Source: Aquibium sp. ELW1220
GTDB lineage: Bacteria; Pseudomonadota; Alphaproteobacteria; Rhizobiales; Rhizobiaceae
Assembly (NCBI RefSeq): GCF_030398385.1
Contig: NZ_JAOAOQ010000019.1
Span: 62,001 to 126,000 of the forward strand
DNA length: 64,000 nt
Direction: 5' to 3'
Shown: piece after piece, positions 8,099-16,001 of the stretch
Numbering within the stretch: position 1 is the first letter of the stretch
Layout: every line of letters starts with the position of its first letter
The notes under the pieces: generated by a model
The model's input: the letters and a program-made list of their open reading frames with translations, nothing else
Databases searched by the model: none
What the model was told of the DNA's origin: nothing
Made by a program: the position numbers and the translations under genes

Positions 8099-9353
8099 TC
8101 TCGATCACTCCGTCGGAATTGACGTGCCAGGTCTGGATGCCGTTGTTGTGATAGATCGAATTCGCGCCGCGCACGGAGCGCAGCTGGTCCTTCGTCGGCT
8201 GCACGAAGCCGTGCTCGTCGATGGCCCGCGACTGCAGGAACAGCTCCGAACCGTCCCAGTCGAACTCGTGGTAGAAGCGGTGCAGCGCCTTGGGCAGGCT
8301 CGGTCCGTCGAGCCGCGCGGTCGTCCAGTTGCGACCGCCGTCGGTGGTGACGTCGACCCGGCTGATGCGCCCCTTGCCCGACCAGGCCAGACCGGAAAGC
8401 ACCAGCGGCCCGCGTCCGTGCAGGATCGGCGCCTGCGGGCTCGGATTGGTGATGACCGACTTCACGTCCATCTCGAAGGTGAAGCGCCTGGCCTTTCCGT
8501 TGGCCATCAGGTCGGTGTATTTGGAGGTTTCCTCGCGATGCTGCCAGGGCTGATCGCCGATCTCGAGCCGGCGCAGCCACTTGACCCACATGTTGCCTTC
8601 CCAGCCCGGAACCACCAGGCGGATCGGATAGCCCTGCTCGGGGCGCAGCGCCTCGCCGTTCATGCCAAAGGCGACGAGACAATCGTCCATCGCCTTGTCG
8701 AGCGGGATCGACCGGCTCATGCCGGACGCATCTGCGCCCTCGGCCAGCAGCCACTTGCCCTCCGCCTTTACCCCCGCCTCGTCGAGCAGGTGCTTCAGCC
8801 GGACGCCGGTGTACATCAGGCAGTGCAGCATGCCGTGCGTGAACTGGCAGCCGTTCAGCTGCGCGCCGCGCCACTCCATGCCGGTGTTGGCCGCGCATTC
8901 GAGGAAGTAGACCCGGTTCTCGCGCGGGAAGCGCTTCAGGTCGGCCATGGTGAAGACGAGCGGCTTCTCGACCAGCCCGTGGATCATCAGGCGGTGGCTG
9001 GCAGGATCGATCTCGGCGACGCCGGAATGATGGCGCTCGAAGCACAGCCCGCTCGGGGTGATGATGCCGTCGAGTTCATGCAGCGGCGTGAAGTTGATCG
9101 ACGAGATCGTGTCGGACGTCAGCCAGGGCACGTTCTTGCGCACCACATGCGCCTCGAACGGCGAGGGCGTCCCGTAGGGCCGCGCATCGACACCGTCGCC
9201 GGGATAGCGGTTCCAGTCCTGGATCTCGGTGATCACGCTCTCGCTGGCGGCCGCGCGGCTGGCTGCTGCACCGCCCGCGAGGGCTGCCGCGCCCATGAGC
9301 CCGCCCTTCAGAACGGCGCGGCGCGACGCGCCCGGACGCGCATTCGATGTCAT
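8082..9353 (-). CDS. soxC: Sulfite/sulfur dehydrogenase molybdenum subunit SoxC
   Basis: The 423-residue protein belongs to the sulfite-oxidase family. It has a Tat signal (SRRAVLKGG, about residues 10-18), a molybdopterin domain with the conserved Cys153 in FLECAANTGMEW that ligates Mo, and a C-terminal dimerisation domain ending in HVNSDGVIENV. It forms the SoxCD sulfane dehydrogenase with the overlapping soxD product. Presence of SoxCD predicts full oxidation of thiosulfate to sulfate without sulfur globules. The start has an upstream GGGAGGAG. A candidate SoxR operator lies about 30 bases upstream, so soxCD may have its own promoter inside the cluster. Confidence 0.94.
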   Translation of the reverse strand: MTSNARPGASRRAVLKGGLMGAAALAGGAAASRAAASESVITEIQDWNRYPGDGVDARPYGTPSPFEAHVVRKNVPWLTSDTISSINFTPLHELDGIITPSGLCFERHHSGVAEIDPASHRLMIHGLVEKPLVFTMADLKRFPRENRVYFLECAANTGMEWRGAQLNGCQFTHGMLHCLMYTGVRLKHLLDEAGVKAEGKWLLAEGADASGMSRSIPLDKAMDDCLVAFGMNGEALRPEQGYPIRLVVPGWEGNMWVKWLRRLEIGDQPWQHREETSKYTDLMANGKARRFTFEMDVKSVITNPSPQAPILHGRGPLVLSGLAWSGKGRISRVDVTTDGGRNWTTARLDGPSLPKALHRFYHEFDWDGSELFLQSRAIDEHGFVQPTKDQLRSVRGANSIYHNNGIQTWHVNSDGVIENVEIS

Positions 9354-9382
9354 CGGCTCCTCCCAGATACCAGAAGATAGTT

Positions 9383-9402
9383 ACATATGAATTTTTATAT
9401 GT
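9383..9402. promoter_or_regulatory. Candidate SoxR operator upstream of soxC
   Basis: An AT-rich inverted repeat (ACATAT, 8-base spacer, ATATGT) lies between soxB and soxC in otherwise GC-rich DNA. The core and the ATTGG to its right closely match the box upstream of soxX (shared ATATGAATTT and ATGTATTGG). The position suggests control of soxC. SoxR binding is inferred from the repetition of this box and from published work on ArsR-type SoxR proteins. Confidence 0.6.
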
Positions 9403-9483
9403 ATTGGCGCGACAGTCAATCGGTTTGTTCGGCACCTGCCGGTCGATCCGCCGCCGCGACCGGTCCGGCCGTGCAAGGCTTCG

Positions 9484-11184
9484 TCACATCACGATCTTGA
9501 CGGTCCGCTCGTCCGGAACGCTCACGGTTCCCTTGCGACGGATGTGGTCTTCCATCAGGTCGTAGATCGCCGGCCCTTCGACGCCCTCGTTCACCGAAGC
9601 CCAGCCGCCGACGACATAAGTCCTGGCCGGGTCGATCGGCTCCCCGGTCGCCGAAAGCCGCATGTCGGAGATGCGGTTGCCGATCGTGCCGTTGACGGCG
9701 CAGCTGTAGGTCATGCCGCCGACGCGCACCATGTCGCCGCCCTGCTGCAGGAAGGGGTCAGGGTTGAAGAGGTTGTCGCAGACGTCCTCCAGCACCTCCT
9801 TCAGCTGCTGGCCGGTCATCTCGTTGCGATAGACCGCCGGGTAGCTCATCGACGTCTCGGTGTAGAGGTCGTCGCGGGTGATGTCCTGTCCGGGCAGCAG
9901 CGTCGTGCCCCAGCGGAAGCCCGGCGACAGCGCGATCTGCGTGTCGCGCTCCTCGATGATCCCCTGGCAGATCAGGTCGTCCCACGTGCCGTTGAAATTG
10001 CCGCGCCGGTAGAGCAGCGTCTCGGTGCGCCCCAGCACCTCGGCCGTCTCCGCCTCGAAGGGCGCGCGCACTTCGGCGATCTTCGCCGCCATCTCCGGAT
10101 CCGACGCGACGACGTCGGAAAACACCGGGATCAGCTTCGAACTCGAGCCGGTGACCTTGCCGTTGGACACGTCCAGGTCGACGCGGCCGAGATATTTTCC
10201 GTGCGAGCCGGACGACAGGATCAGCGTCTCGCCCACCCGCACCGCCTCCGGCACGGCGTCATGCGTGTGTCCGGTCAGGATCACGTCGATGCCGGAGACG
10301 ACGGTGGCGAGCTTGCGATCGACATCGAAGCCATTGTGCGAGATCAGCACCACGACCTCGGCACCCGCCGCCCGGGCGGCATCGACATTGGCCTGCAGGA
10401 CGTCGGGGCGGATGCCGAACGACCATCTCGGGAACATCCAGCGTGGATTGGCGATCGGTGTGTAGGGCATGGCCTGCCCGATGACCGCGACCTGGACGCC
10501 GCCCTTCTCGAACATCTTCGTGTGCTCGAACACCGGCTCGTCCCACTCGGCATCGAAGATGTTGGAGGCGAGGAAAGGATAGGCCTGGCTCTCGACGATC
10601 TCCGTGAAGCGGTCCTCGCCGAAGGTGAACTCCCAGTGGCCGGTCATCGCGTCCGGCTTCAGCAGCGCCATGCACTCGACCATGTCCTGCGCGGCGGTCT
10701 TGAGCGAGGTGTAGGAGCCCTGCCAGGTGTCGCCGCCGTCGAGGAAGAGCACCTTGTCGTCGCCGCGATCGGCCCGGATGGCCTTGACCAGCGTGGCCGT
10801 ACGATCGAGCCCGCCGAGCCGGCCGTAGGCTCTGGCCATGTCGACATAGTCGAGGAAGGTGTGCGCATAGGCATAGGCGCTGCCGCGCGCGATGCCGAAC
10901 TCCTTCAGGAAGGCCTCGCCGACCAGATGCGGCGGGATGCCGGCGAAGGCGCCGACGCCGATATTGGTGTCCGGCGGGCGGAAATAGACCGGCAGCAGCT
11001 GGGCGTGCACGTCGGTGAAGTGCAGCAGCGTGACCTGGCCCTTCGCGTCGAAGCGCAGCAGGTCGTCCTGCGTCAGCTTCTGCTGCGCGAGCGCGCGCAG
11101 CGGGCTGGCGGCATAGCCTGCCGCCCCGAGCGCGACGCTCGCGTTGAGGGCGAACTGAAGGAAATCGCGTCTTGTGTGGCTCAT
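9484..11184 (-). CDS. soxB: Thiosulfohydrolase SoxB
   Basis: The 566-residue periplasmic enzyme has a Tat signal (TRRDFLQFAL, residues 4-13) and a two-domain 5'-nucleotidase-like fold. Metal-site motifs are visible in order: LLHFTDVHAQ, LFLDGGDTWQGS, GHWEFTFGED, ISHNGFD and LTGHTHDAVPE. The GHWEF form, in place of the nucleotidase GNHEF, marks SoxB. It hydrolyses the terminal sulfone from SoxY-bound thiosulfate intermediates, releasing sulfate, using a dimanganese centre. It sits between soxA and soxC; 130 bases to soxC contain a regulatory box. Confidence 0.96.
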   Translation of the reverse strand: MSHTRRDFLQFALNASVALGAAGYAASPLRALAQQKLTQDDLLRFDAKGQVTLLHFTDVHAQLLPVYFRPPDTNIGVGAFAGIPPHLVGEAFLKEFGIARGSAYAYAHTFLDYVDMARAYGRLGGLDRTATLVKAIRADRGDDKVLFLDGGDTWQGSYTSLKTAAQDMVECMALLKPDAMTGHWEFTFGEDRFTEIVESQAYPFLASNIFDAEWDEPVFEHTKMFEKGGVQVAVIGQAMPYTPIANPRWMFPRWSFGIRPDVLQANVDAARAAGAEVVVLISHNGFDVDRKLATVVSGIDVILTGHTHDAVPEAVRVGETLILSSGSHGKYLGRVDLDVSNGKVTGSSSKLIPVFSDVVASDPEMAAKIAEVRAPFEAETAEVLGRTETLLYRRGNFNGTWDDLICQGIIEERDTQIALSPGFRWGTTLLPGQDITRDDLYTETSMSYPAVYRNEMTGQQLKEVLEDVCDNLFNPDPFLQQGGDMVRVGGMTYSCAVNGTIGNRISDMRLSATGEPIDPARTYVVGGWASVNEGVEGPAIYDLMEDHIRRKGTVSVPDERTVKIVM

Positions 11185-11272
11185 CGTCAGTCCTGTGGGC
11201 CGGCACCGGGATGCGTGTTTCTGGCCCGGCGGAAGGATCCCGCCGGGTGCGGCCGGTTCGGCTCCGGCGCGC

Positions 11273-12133
11273 TTACTGGCGGACGGCGGGCGTCTCGACC
11301 GAAAGGCCGGTGCCGCGCCAGGTCACGTAGACCTCGAGCGCCATGAGTTCGTCCGAGAACGCCTTGGGCATCTCGGCGCGGGTGTCGCGGATGCAGCCGC
11401 GGAAGCGGTTGTGCAGCGAGACCATACCGGCCGTGTTGAAGCGGTAGGTCGGGAAGCCGTTCACCTGGCCCTGGCTCAGATGGTCGGCCCGGATGTACTT
11501 GCCCATGGAAGCCTCGTGGCACGAGGCGCAGGCGAAATCGAGCTGGCCGGTGCGTGTGTAGTAGAGGTCCTTGCCCTTGTCCCACCATGCCTGCAGGTCG
11601 CCCTGCGAGAGGTCGACGCTCATCGGCGTGCCGAGCGACTGGTGCTTGATGAAGGTGGTGAGGGACTTCTGATCGTCGTCGTCGAACTTGTAGGCTTCGG
11701 CACCCATGTTCTCGACGCGGCACTTGTCGATCTGCAGCTCGACGTTGATCGGCCGCTTCGCGTCCGCGTCCCATTTGGGATAGGCCGCGCCGACGCCCTT
11801 CATCGACACCGCCGCGTCGTCGTGGCAGGACGCGCAGGACTTGCCCATCGTGCCATCGACCGTTTCCCAGATTTCGGCACCGCGTTCCACGGCGAGCATG
11901 CCCGGATTCTCGAAGGAATCGGCTTCCGTTGCGCGCGTTTCCGCCTCGCGGAACAGCCAGCCCGACAGGACCTCGTCGAAGGGATGCCCCTCCGGCGCCG
12001 CCGCCCGGGTGATCATCGGCACGCCGTCGATTTCGAGCGTGTCGTCGACCGGATCGCCGAAGGCTTTTCCCACGGCCAGTCCGGTCAAGAGCAGACACAG
12101 GGCCGTACCGGCCGCCAGTGAAATCCTGTCCAC
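11273..12133 (-). CDS. soxA: L-cysteine S-thiosulfotransferase subunit SoxA (dihaem cytochrome)
   Basis: The 286-residue exported cytochrome has a signal peptide (about 1-26), two CASCH haem motifs at 100-104 and 202-206, and the catalytic Cys247 in RFRGCIRD, which becomes the persulfide haem ligand in SoxA. With SoxX it joins thiosulfate to the SoxY cysteine. The start is GTG at 12133 with GGGAGG upstream. Cys138 is a further conserved-looking Cys. It follows soxZ by 45 bases and precedes soxB by 88. Confidence 0.95.
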   Translation of the reverse strand: MDRISLAAGTALCLLLTGLAVGKAFGDPVDDTLEIDGVPMITRAAAPEGHPFDEVLSGWLFREAETRATEADSFENPGMLAVERGAEIWETVDGTMGKSCASCHDDAAVSMKGVGAAYPKWDADAKRPINVELQIDKCRVENMGAEAYKFDDDDQKSLTTFIKHQSLGTPMSVDLSQGDLQAWWDKGKDLYYTRTGQLDFACASCHEASMGKYIRADHLSQGQVNGFPTYRFNTAGMVSLHNRFRGCIRDTRAEMPKAFSDELMALEVYVTWRGTGLSVETPAVRQ

Positions 12134-12178
12134 GTTCGTCCTCCCGCTGCACCGCGGCCGTTGCGCCGCGGTTCTGGC

Positions 12179-12508
12179 CTATTCGACCTTGATGGATTGC
12201 TCGTCGGTGTAGACGGAGCCGTCGTCGTCCACCCATATGAACGTGAAGGTTCCGCTTTCGGGCACCCTGGCGCTGAACTCGAAATAGGGGTTGGCGGAGA
12301 CGGCCGGGTCGAGGTCGCAGGAGAAGACCGGCTTTCCGTTGAACGCGCACGAGAATTTGTTGATGATCTTGCGCGGGATCGGGTTGCCGTCCTTGTCCTT
12401 GCGTTGACCGGACTCCATCTCGTGGCTGATGAGCGTCTTGATGACGATCACCTCGCCGGCGGACGCTGTCTTGGGTACCTTGACCCGGGGCTTGGGAGCA
12501 GATGCCAT
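12179..12508 (-). CDS. soxZ: Sulfur carrier complex subunit SoxZ
   Basis: The 109-residue protein lacks a signal peptide and has the immunoglobulin-like SoxZ fold, with KTLISHEMESGQRKD, PRKIINKFSCAFNG and the FTFIWVDDDGSVYT strand near the end. SoxZ binds SoxY and is thought to be exported with it through SoxY's Tat signal. Its gene lies 27 bases after soxY with its own AGGAA site. The assignment is firm from sequence and order. Confidence 0.94.
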   Translation of the reverse strand: MASAPKPRVKVPKTASAGEVIVIKTLISHEMESGQRKDKDGNPIPRKIINKFSCAFNGKPVFSCDLDPAVSANPYFEFSARVPESGTFTFIWVDDDGSVYTDEQSIKVE

Positions 12509-12535
12509 GTTGTCGTTCCTCCGGAGTTCGCCGCC

Positions 12536-12991
12536 TCAGCCGCCGCAGCCGCCGATGGTGACCTTCACTTCCTTCTTGTCCATGTAGACCGAACCGTCCG
12601 CCATCCGGGCCAGCGCGATCACGTTCTGGGTTCTGGCCAGACGCATGCGCGTGGTCGCGGCCGCACTTCCGCTCATCGCGGTGAAGTGGAAGGTGGCGAC
12701 CTCGGGCCTCGGATTGCCATCGGCCAGGATCATCACCGCGTCGACCATGTCGGCGCCATCCATGGCGCTGTCGACATCGACCGAAATCGGCACCGTGTTG
12801 CCGTTCTCGGCGATCTCGGGAGCCGTCAGCGTGATCTTGCCGGTCTGCGGCTCCTTGCCGCCCGAAAAATCCGCCATCATCTTGGTAACGTCCTCGGCCG
12901 CGGCGAAGGCCGCGCCCGGGAACAGTTGCAACGCGGGAATGGCCGCCGCTCCGGCGGCCAGCATCAGCACACGACGCCTGGACAGTGTCAT
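12536..12991 (-). CDS. soxY: Sulfur carrier protein SoxY
   Basis: The 151-residue protein has a Tat signal (SRRRVLMLAAG, residues 4-14), a SoxY core and the swinging-arm C-terminus VTIGGCGG, where Cys149 carries the sulfur intermediates through the whole cycle. The open frame extends upstream to 13285, but the ATG at 12991 is the start because it begins the Tat signal and has an AGGAGG site. It lies 17 bases after soxX. Confidence 0.95.
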   Translation of the reverse strand: MTLSRRRVLMLAAGAAAIPALQLFPGAAFAAAEDVTKMMADFSGGKEPQTGKITLTAPEIAENGNTVPISVDVDSAMDGADMVDAVMILADGNPRPEVATFHFTAMSGSAAATTRMRLARTQNVIALARMADGSVYMDKKEVKVTIGGCGG

Positions 12992-13008
12992 GCGAACCTC
13001 CTCTTGTG

Positions 13009-13473
13009 CTATTCCTTGAGCGTGGCCAGGAAGGCCACGACGTCTTCGACCTGCTGTGCCGTCAGGATCGTCTTGCCGACCAGATCCTTGCGGACGTTGA
13101 TGCCGACGTTCAGGCTGTAGAAGGCCGGCATCATCGTTTCCTTCGTGAAGACCTGCTTGGAATCGACCACGATCGCGCGAAGCTCCTCGACCGACCAGCG
13201 GTCCGCCGCTCCGTCGAGCGAAGGCGCGACGTCGCCATGGAACTGTTCCTTCGAGAGCGCCGAGACGGCATGGCAGGCCAGACAATTGCCAAGGCCGCGA
13301 TTGGCGAGCGCCTTTGCGCCTTCCTCGGGATTACCGGGCATGTCCGTCAGCGACGTCGTGACCTTCAAGTCATCGAACGCGACGTCGCCTGGGGCGATCT
13401 CGCCGGCAGATGCCGCCAGCGGATGGACGACCAGCGCCACGGCACAGGCCATGCCCGCGAGAATGCGCCTCAT
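13009..13473 (-). CDS. soxX: L-cysteine S-thiosulfotransferase subunit SoxX (monohaem cytochrome)
   Basis: The 154-residue exported cytochrome has a signal peptide (1 to about 23), one haem motif CLACH at 64-68 and a methionine-containing ETMMPAFY segment near 111-118 for the axial ligand. It forms the SoxAX heterodimer that starts the cycle. It is the first gene of the long soxXYZABCDEF transcript; a GGGAGGAG site precedes the ATG. A candidate SoxR box lies 81 to 112 bases upstream. Confidence 0.94.
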   Translation of the reverse strand: MRRILAGMACAVALVVHPLAASAGEIAPGDVAFDDLKVTTSLTDMPGNPEEGAKALANRGLGNCLACHAVSALSKEQFHGDVAPSLDGAADRWSVEELRAIVVDSKQVFTKETMMPAFYSLNVGINVRKDLVGKTILTAQQVEDVVAFLATLKE

Positions 13474-13553
13474 GGTTTTCTCCTCCCACCTGTCGGATCG
13501 CCGGGGCGGTCCGTTCCTCCATTTGCGACGATAGATCGGCTCGTTGCGCTAAT

Positions 13554-13585
13554 CAATACAAAAATATGAATTTCTGCATGTATTG
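13554..13585. promoter_or_regulatory. Candidate SoxR operator upstream of soxX
   Basis: An inverted repeat CAATACA / TGTATTG with an 18-base AT-rich spacer lies between soxW and soxX. Its right half (ATATGAATTT then ATGTATTGG) repeats the box ahead of soxC almost exactly. In Pseudaminobacter salicylatoxidans, SoxR was reported to bind the intergenic regions at soxS/soxV and soxW/soxX, which matches these positions. Binding here is inferred. Confidence 0.65.
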
Positions 13586-13638
13586 GTTTGGCGAGCCGGG
13601 CGAGGCTGCCTGGACGGCATTTCGAGCGCGATCGGCAG

Positions 13639-14235
13639 TCAGTCGTCGCCCTCGCCGAGCCGACCCTCGGCGCGCAGTTCGGCGATGATCCGGGCGTGGT
13701 AGTGCTGGAAGTGCTCGCCGCTTTCGTAGCCCTTCTCGTTGACCCATCGGAACATGTTGAGGAAGGTCCATTTGCCGAAAGCCCCGGGCATCGTCGCCAC
13801 CGCGGCCTGCGCCACCGTGTCGCCTTCGGGCGCCTCTTCGGGCAGGAAGACGATGGTCGGCGTGAAGACGTAGCCCCATTTGCGCGCGGCGGTCTTCTCG
13901 GTCAGGACCTCGCCGTCGAGATCGGTGACCTCCTCGTCGCCGAACATGTTGTACTGCACGACCATGAAGTGCTCGCGGATGTAATCGCGCACCTCCGGGT
14001 CGGACAAGAGCTTCTCGTGCATCTCGCGGCAGTAGATGCAGCCGCGCTGCTCGAAGGTGATCGCCAGCCGCTTGCCCTCGCTGCGTGCGTGTTCGATGTC
14101 TTCCGCGATGTCGCGGAAGGTCATCGCGAACCATTCCTGCTTGTGGAGCCCGTCCTCGCCGATCTCGACGGCCATGGCGGGCAGCGCGGCGGCCGCCGCG
14201 AAGAGGAAAACGACGAGCGATGCGATGCGGGACAT
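13639..14235 (-). CDS. soxW: Periplasmic thioredoxin SoxW
   Basis: The 198-residue exported thioredoxin-fold protein has a signal peptide (about 1-22) and a redox motif CIYC at 66-69 in FEQRGCIYCREMH, followed by a cis-Pro region TPTIVFLPEE. SoxW receives electrons from the membrane protein SoxV and helps keep Sox proteins, especially SoxY, reduced. It starts 9 bases after soxV with a GGAGG site, so the two form a unit. It ends 165 bases upstream of soxX. Confidence 0.9.
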   Translation of the reverse strand: MSRIASLVVFLFAAAAALPAMAVEIGEDGLHKQEWFAMTFRDIAEDIEHARSEGKRLAITFEQRGCIYCREMHEKLLSDPEVRDYIREHFMVVQYNMFGDEEVTDLDGEVLTEKTAARKWGYVFTPTIVFLPEEAPEGDTVAQAAVATMPGAFGKWTFLNMFRWVNEKGYESGEHFQHYHARIIAELRAEGRLGEGDD

Positions 14236-14244
14236 GATGACCTC

Positions 14245-14979
14245 CTATCCGATGGTCTGGAAGATCGGGAACGTTTCGAGAAGCCAGAACGAGATCGTCG
14301 ACATCTGGCCGGTGATGAACAGGATGCCGGTCAAGACGAGCAGCGCGCCCATCGCCATCTCCACCTTGTGCATGTGGCGCTTGAAGCGCGCCGCCCAGCC
14401 GAGGAAGCGGCTGGCGAACACCGCGGCGAGCACGAAGGGAATGCCGATCCCCAGCGAATAGGCGGCAAGCAGCAGCGCGCCCTGCGCGGCACTGCCCTCG
14501 CTTCCGGCAATGAAAAGGATGGCGGCCAGCACCGGCCCGACGCAGGGCGTCCAGCCAAAGGCAAAGGCGAGCCCGATGACATAGGCGCCGATCATGCCGG
14601 CCGGCTTCCGGGCCACCTGGACGCGGGCCTCGCGATACAGCATCCCGATCCGGAACACGCCCAGGAAGTGCAGGCCCATGACGATGATGATGACGCCGGC
14701 GATGACGGACAGCGTGTCGAAGTATTGTGCGATGGTCTTGCCCAGGACGCTGGCCGTCGCGCCGAGCGCGATGAACACCGTGGCGAAGCCGAGCACGAAG
14801 GCGATGGCGGCGACGATCACCCGCCGCCGCTGAACCGCACCCGGCTCCGTGTCCTTCAACTCGTCGAAGCTCACCCCTGCCAGCCACGCGAGGTAGGGCG
14901 GCACGATCGGCAGGATGCAGGGCGAGACGAACGACAGGAGCCCGGCAAGCAGCGCTCCCCCAAGACTGACATCCAGCAT
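14245..14979 (-). CDS. soxV: CcdA/DsbD-like membrane thiol-electron transporter SoxV
   Basis: The 244-residue membrane protein has about six helices. Paired cysteines sit in the first and fourth helices (SFVSPCILPIVPPY and GWTPCVGPVL), the hallmark of CcdA-type proteins that carry electrons from cytoplasmic thioredoxin to the periplasm. The start at 14979 is preferred over 15030 because it has an ideal GGGAGGAACG site and because the earlier start would overlap the candidate SoxR operator. It is the first gene of soxVW, divergent from soxS. Confidence 0.92.
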   Translation of the reverse strand: MLDVSLGGALLAGLLSFVSPCILPIVPPYLAWLAGVSFDELKDTEPGAVQRRRVIVAAIAFVLGFATVFIALGATASVLGKTIAQYFDTLSVIAGVIIIVMGLHFLGVFRIGMLYREARVQVARKPAGMIGAYVIGLAFAFGWTPCVGPVLAAILFIAGSEGSAAQGALLLAAYSLGIGIPFVLAAVFASRFLGWAARFKRHMHKVEMAMGALLVLTGILFITGQMSTISFWLLETFPIFQTIG

Positions 14980-15025
14980 CGTTCCTCCCAACGCCACCCG
15001 GTCCGGCATCACCTTGGCAGAAGCA

Positions 15026-15055
15026 TTCAAAAAATGCTATATTTATATGCAACAG
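15026..15055. promoter_or_regulatory. Candidate SoxR operator between soxV and soxS
   Basis: An AT-rich stretch in the 90-base gap between the divergent soxV and soxS starts contains TTTATATGCAA, resembling the soxC and soxX boxes, but its symmetry is imperfect. The location would let one box control both directions. Confidence 0.5.
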
Positions 15056-15069
15056 GGGAGCATTGGACC

Positions 15070-15438
15070 ATGAAGCTTGCAGGATTGGCCCGGTGGGGCC
15101 TCGTCGCGGCGGGCCTCCTGGCGCCCTCGGCGAGAGCCTGTGCGGCGGAACTGCTGATGCTGGAGCAGCCGGGCTGCGTCTGGTGCGCGCAGTTCAACGC
15201 CGAAATCGCGCCCGCCTGGCCGAAAACACCGGAGGGACGTCTGGCGCCGCTCCGGCGCGTCGACATCACAAGGCCCTGGCCGTCCGACCTCGAAGGGGTT
15301 GCGAAGGAGCGGTTCACGCCTACCTTCGTGCTGATGGACGGCGGCCGGGAGATCGGCCGCATCCGTGGCTATGTCGGCGACGAGTTCTTCTGGTACCGTA
15401 TCGGCGAGCTGCTGGCGCTGCTGCCGGTCCGTCCCTGA
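15070..15438 (+). CDS. soxS: Thioredoxin-like SoxS
   Basis: The 122-residue exported protein has a signal peptide (1 to about 26) and a thioredoxin-type motif CVWC at 36-39, with TPTFVLMDGGREIGRIRGY after it. It is short for a thioredoxin, as SoxS proteins are. In Paracoccus, SoxS acts as a thiol-disulfide protein that reactivates SoxYZ. The ATG at 15070 with an upstream GGGGAG begins the signal peptide; the longer frame is spurious. It lies 110 bases before soxR. Confidence 0.88.
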   Translation: MKLAGLARWGLVAAGLLAPSARACAAELLMLEQPGCVWCAQFNAEIAPAWPKTPEGRLAPLRRVDITRPWPSDLEGVAKERFTPTFVLMDGGREIGRIRGYVGDEFFWYRIGELLALLPVRP

Positions 15439-15495
15439 AACGGCCCGCGGGCCAGGGATTTCCGGATCGCTTGACCTGGATCATGCTGCGCGATC

Positions 15496-15526
15496 TGGAC
15501 ATTTGGCACGCTTCGCGCCATGTCCA
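15496..15526 (+). promoter_or_regulatory. Hairpin between soxS and soxR
   Basis: TGGACAT..GGC pairs with GCCATGTCCA across a 9-base loop, 22 bases before the soxR start. It could be an attenuating hairpin or an operator; there is no T-run. Confidence 0.3.
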
Positions 15527-15548
15527 ATGAACGCCGAAGAGACCAAGG

Positions 15549-15950
15549 GTGCTGTCCGTTCTCATGAGCTTGCCCAACATCAAGGACGCGCAGACGCCGG
15601 AGCAGTTCAACGAACTGCTTGCGCAGGCGCGCGAAGCCAGCGAACTCCTGAAGGCGCTCGCTCATGAAGGTCGCTTGCTGATCCTGTGTCTTCTTTCGGA
15701 AGGAGAGAAGTCCGTTTCGGAGCTCGAGGAGGCGATGCGCCTGCCGCAGGCGGCGGTATCGCAGCAACTCGCGCGCCTGCGCTTCGACCGCCTCGTGAAC
15801 ACGCGCCGCGACGGTCGCGTCATCTATTATTCGATCGCCAGCAAGGAAGTGTCCTCCGTGATCGAAACGCTGTACAATCTCTTCTGCGCTCCGGTGCGAA
15901 AACCGGAGGGAAACGACAAGAACGGGGCGCCGGGCAACGACGCCGACTGA
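15549..15950 (+). CDS. soxR: ArsR-family repressor SoxR
   Basis: The 133-residue winged-helix protein has ALAHEGRLLILCLLSEG, the recognition helix LPQAAVSQQLARLRFDRLV, and the wing TRRDGRVIYYSI, all typical of ArsR regulators. Cys47 and Cys113 are 66 residues apart, matching the sulfane-sulfur-sensing cysteine pairs of SqrR (41/107) and BigR (42/108). It probably represses the sox genes until reactive sulfur links the two cysteines. The start is GTG at 15549; an in-frame ATG at 15564 is an alternative, and neither has a strong ribosome site. Confidence 0.9.
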   Translation: MLSVLMSLPNIKDAQTPEQFNELLAQAREASELLKALAHEGRLLILCLLSEGEKSVSELEEAMRLPQAAVSQQLARLRFDRLVNTRRDGRVIYYSIASKEVSSVIETLYNLFCAPVRKPEGNDKNGAPGNDAD

Positions 15951-16001
15951 AGACGGCAGGCTGGAGACCTGCCGGTGGGCGCAAGCCCGCGGGAGGGAAA
16001 A

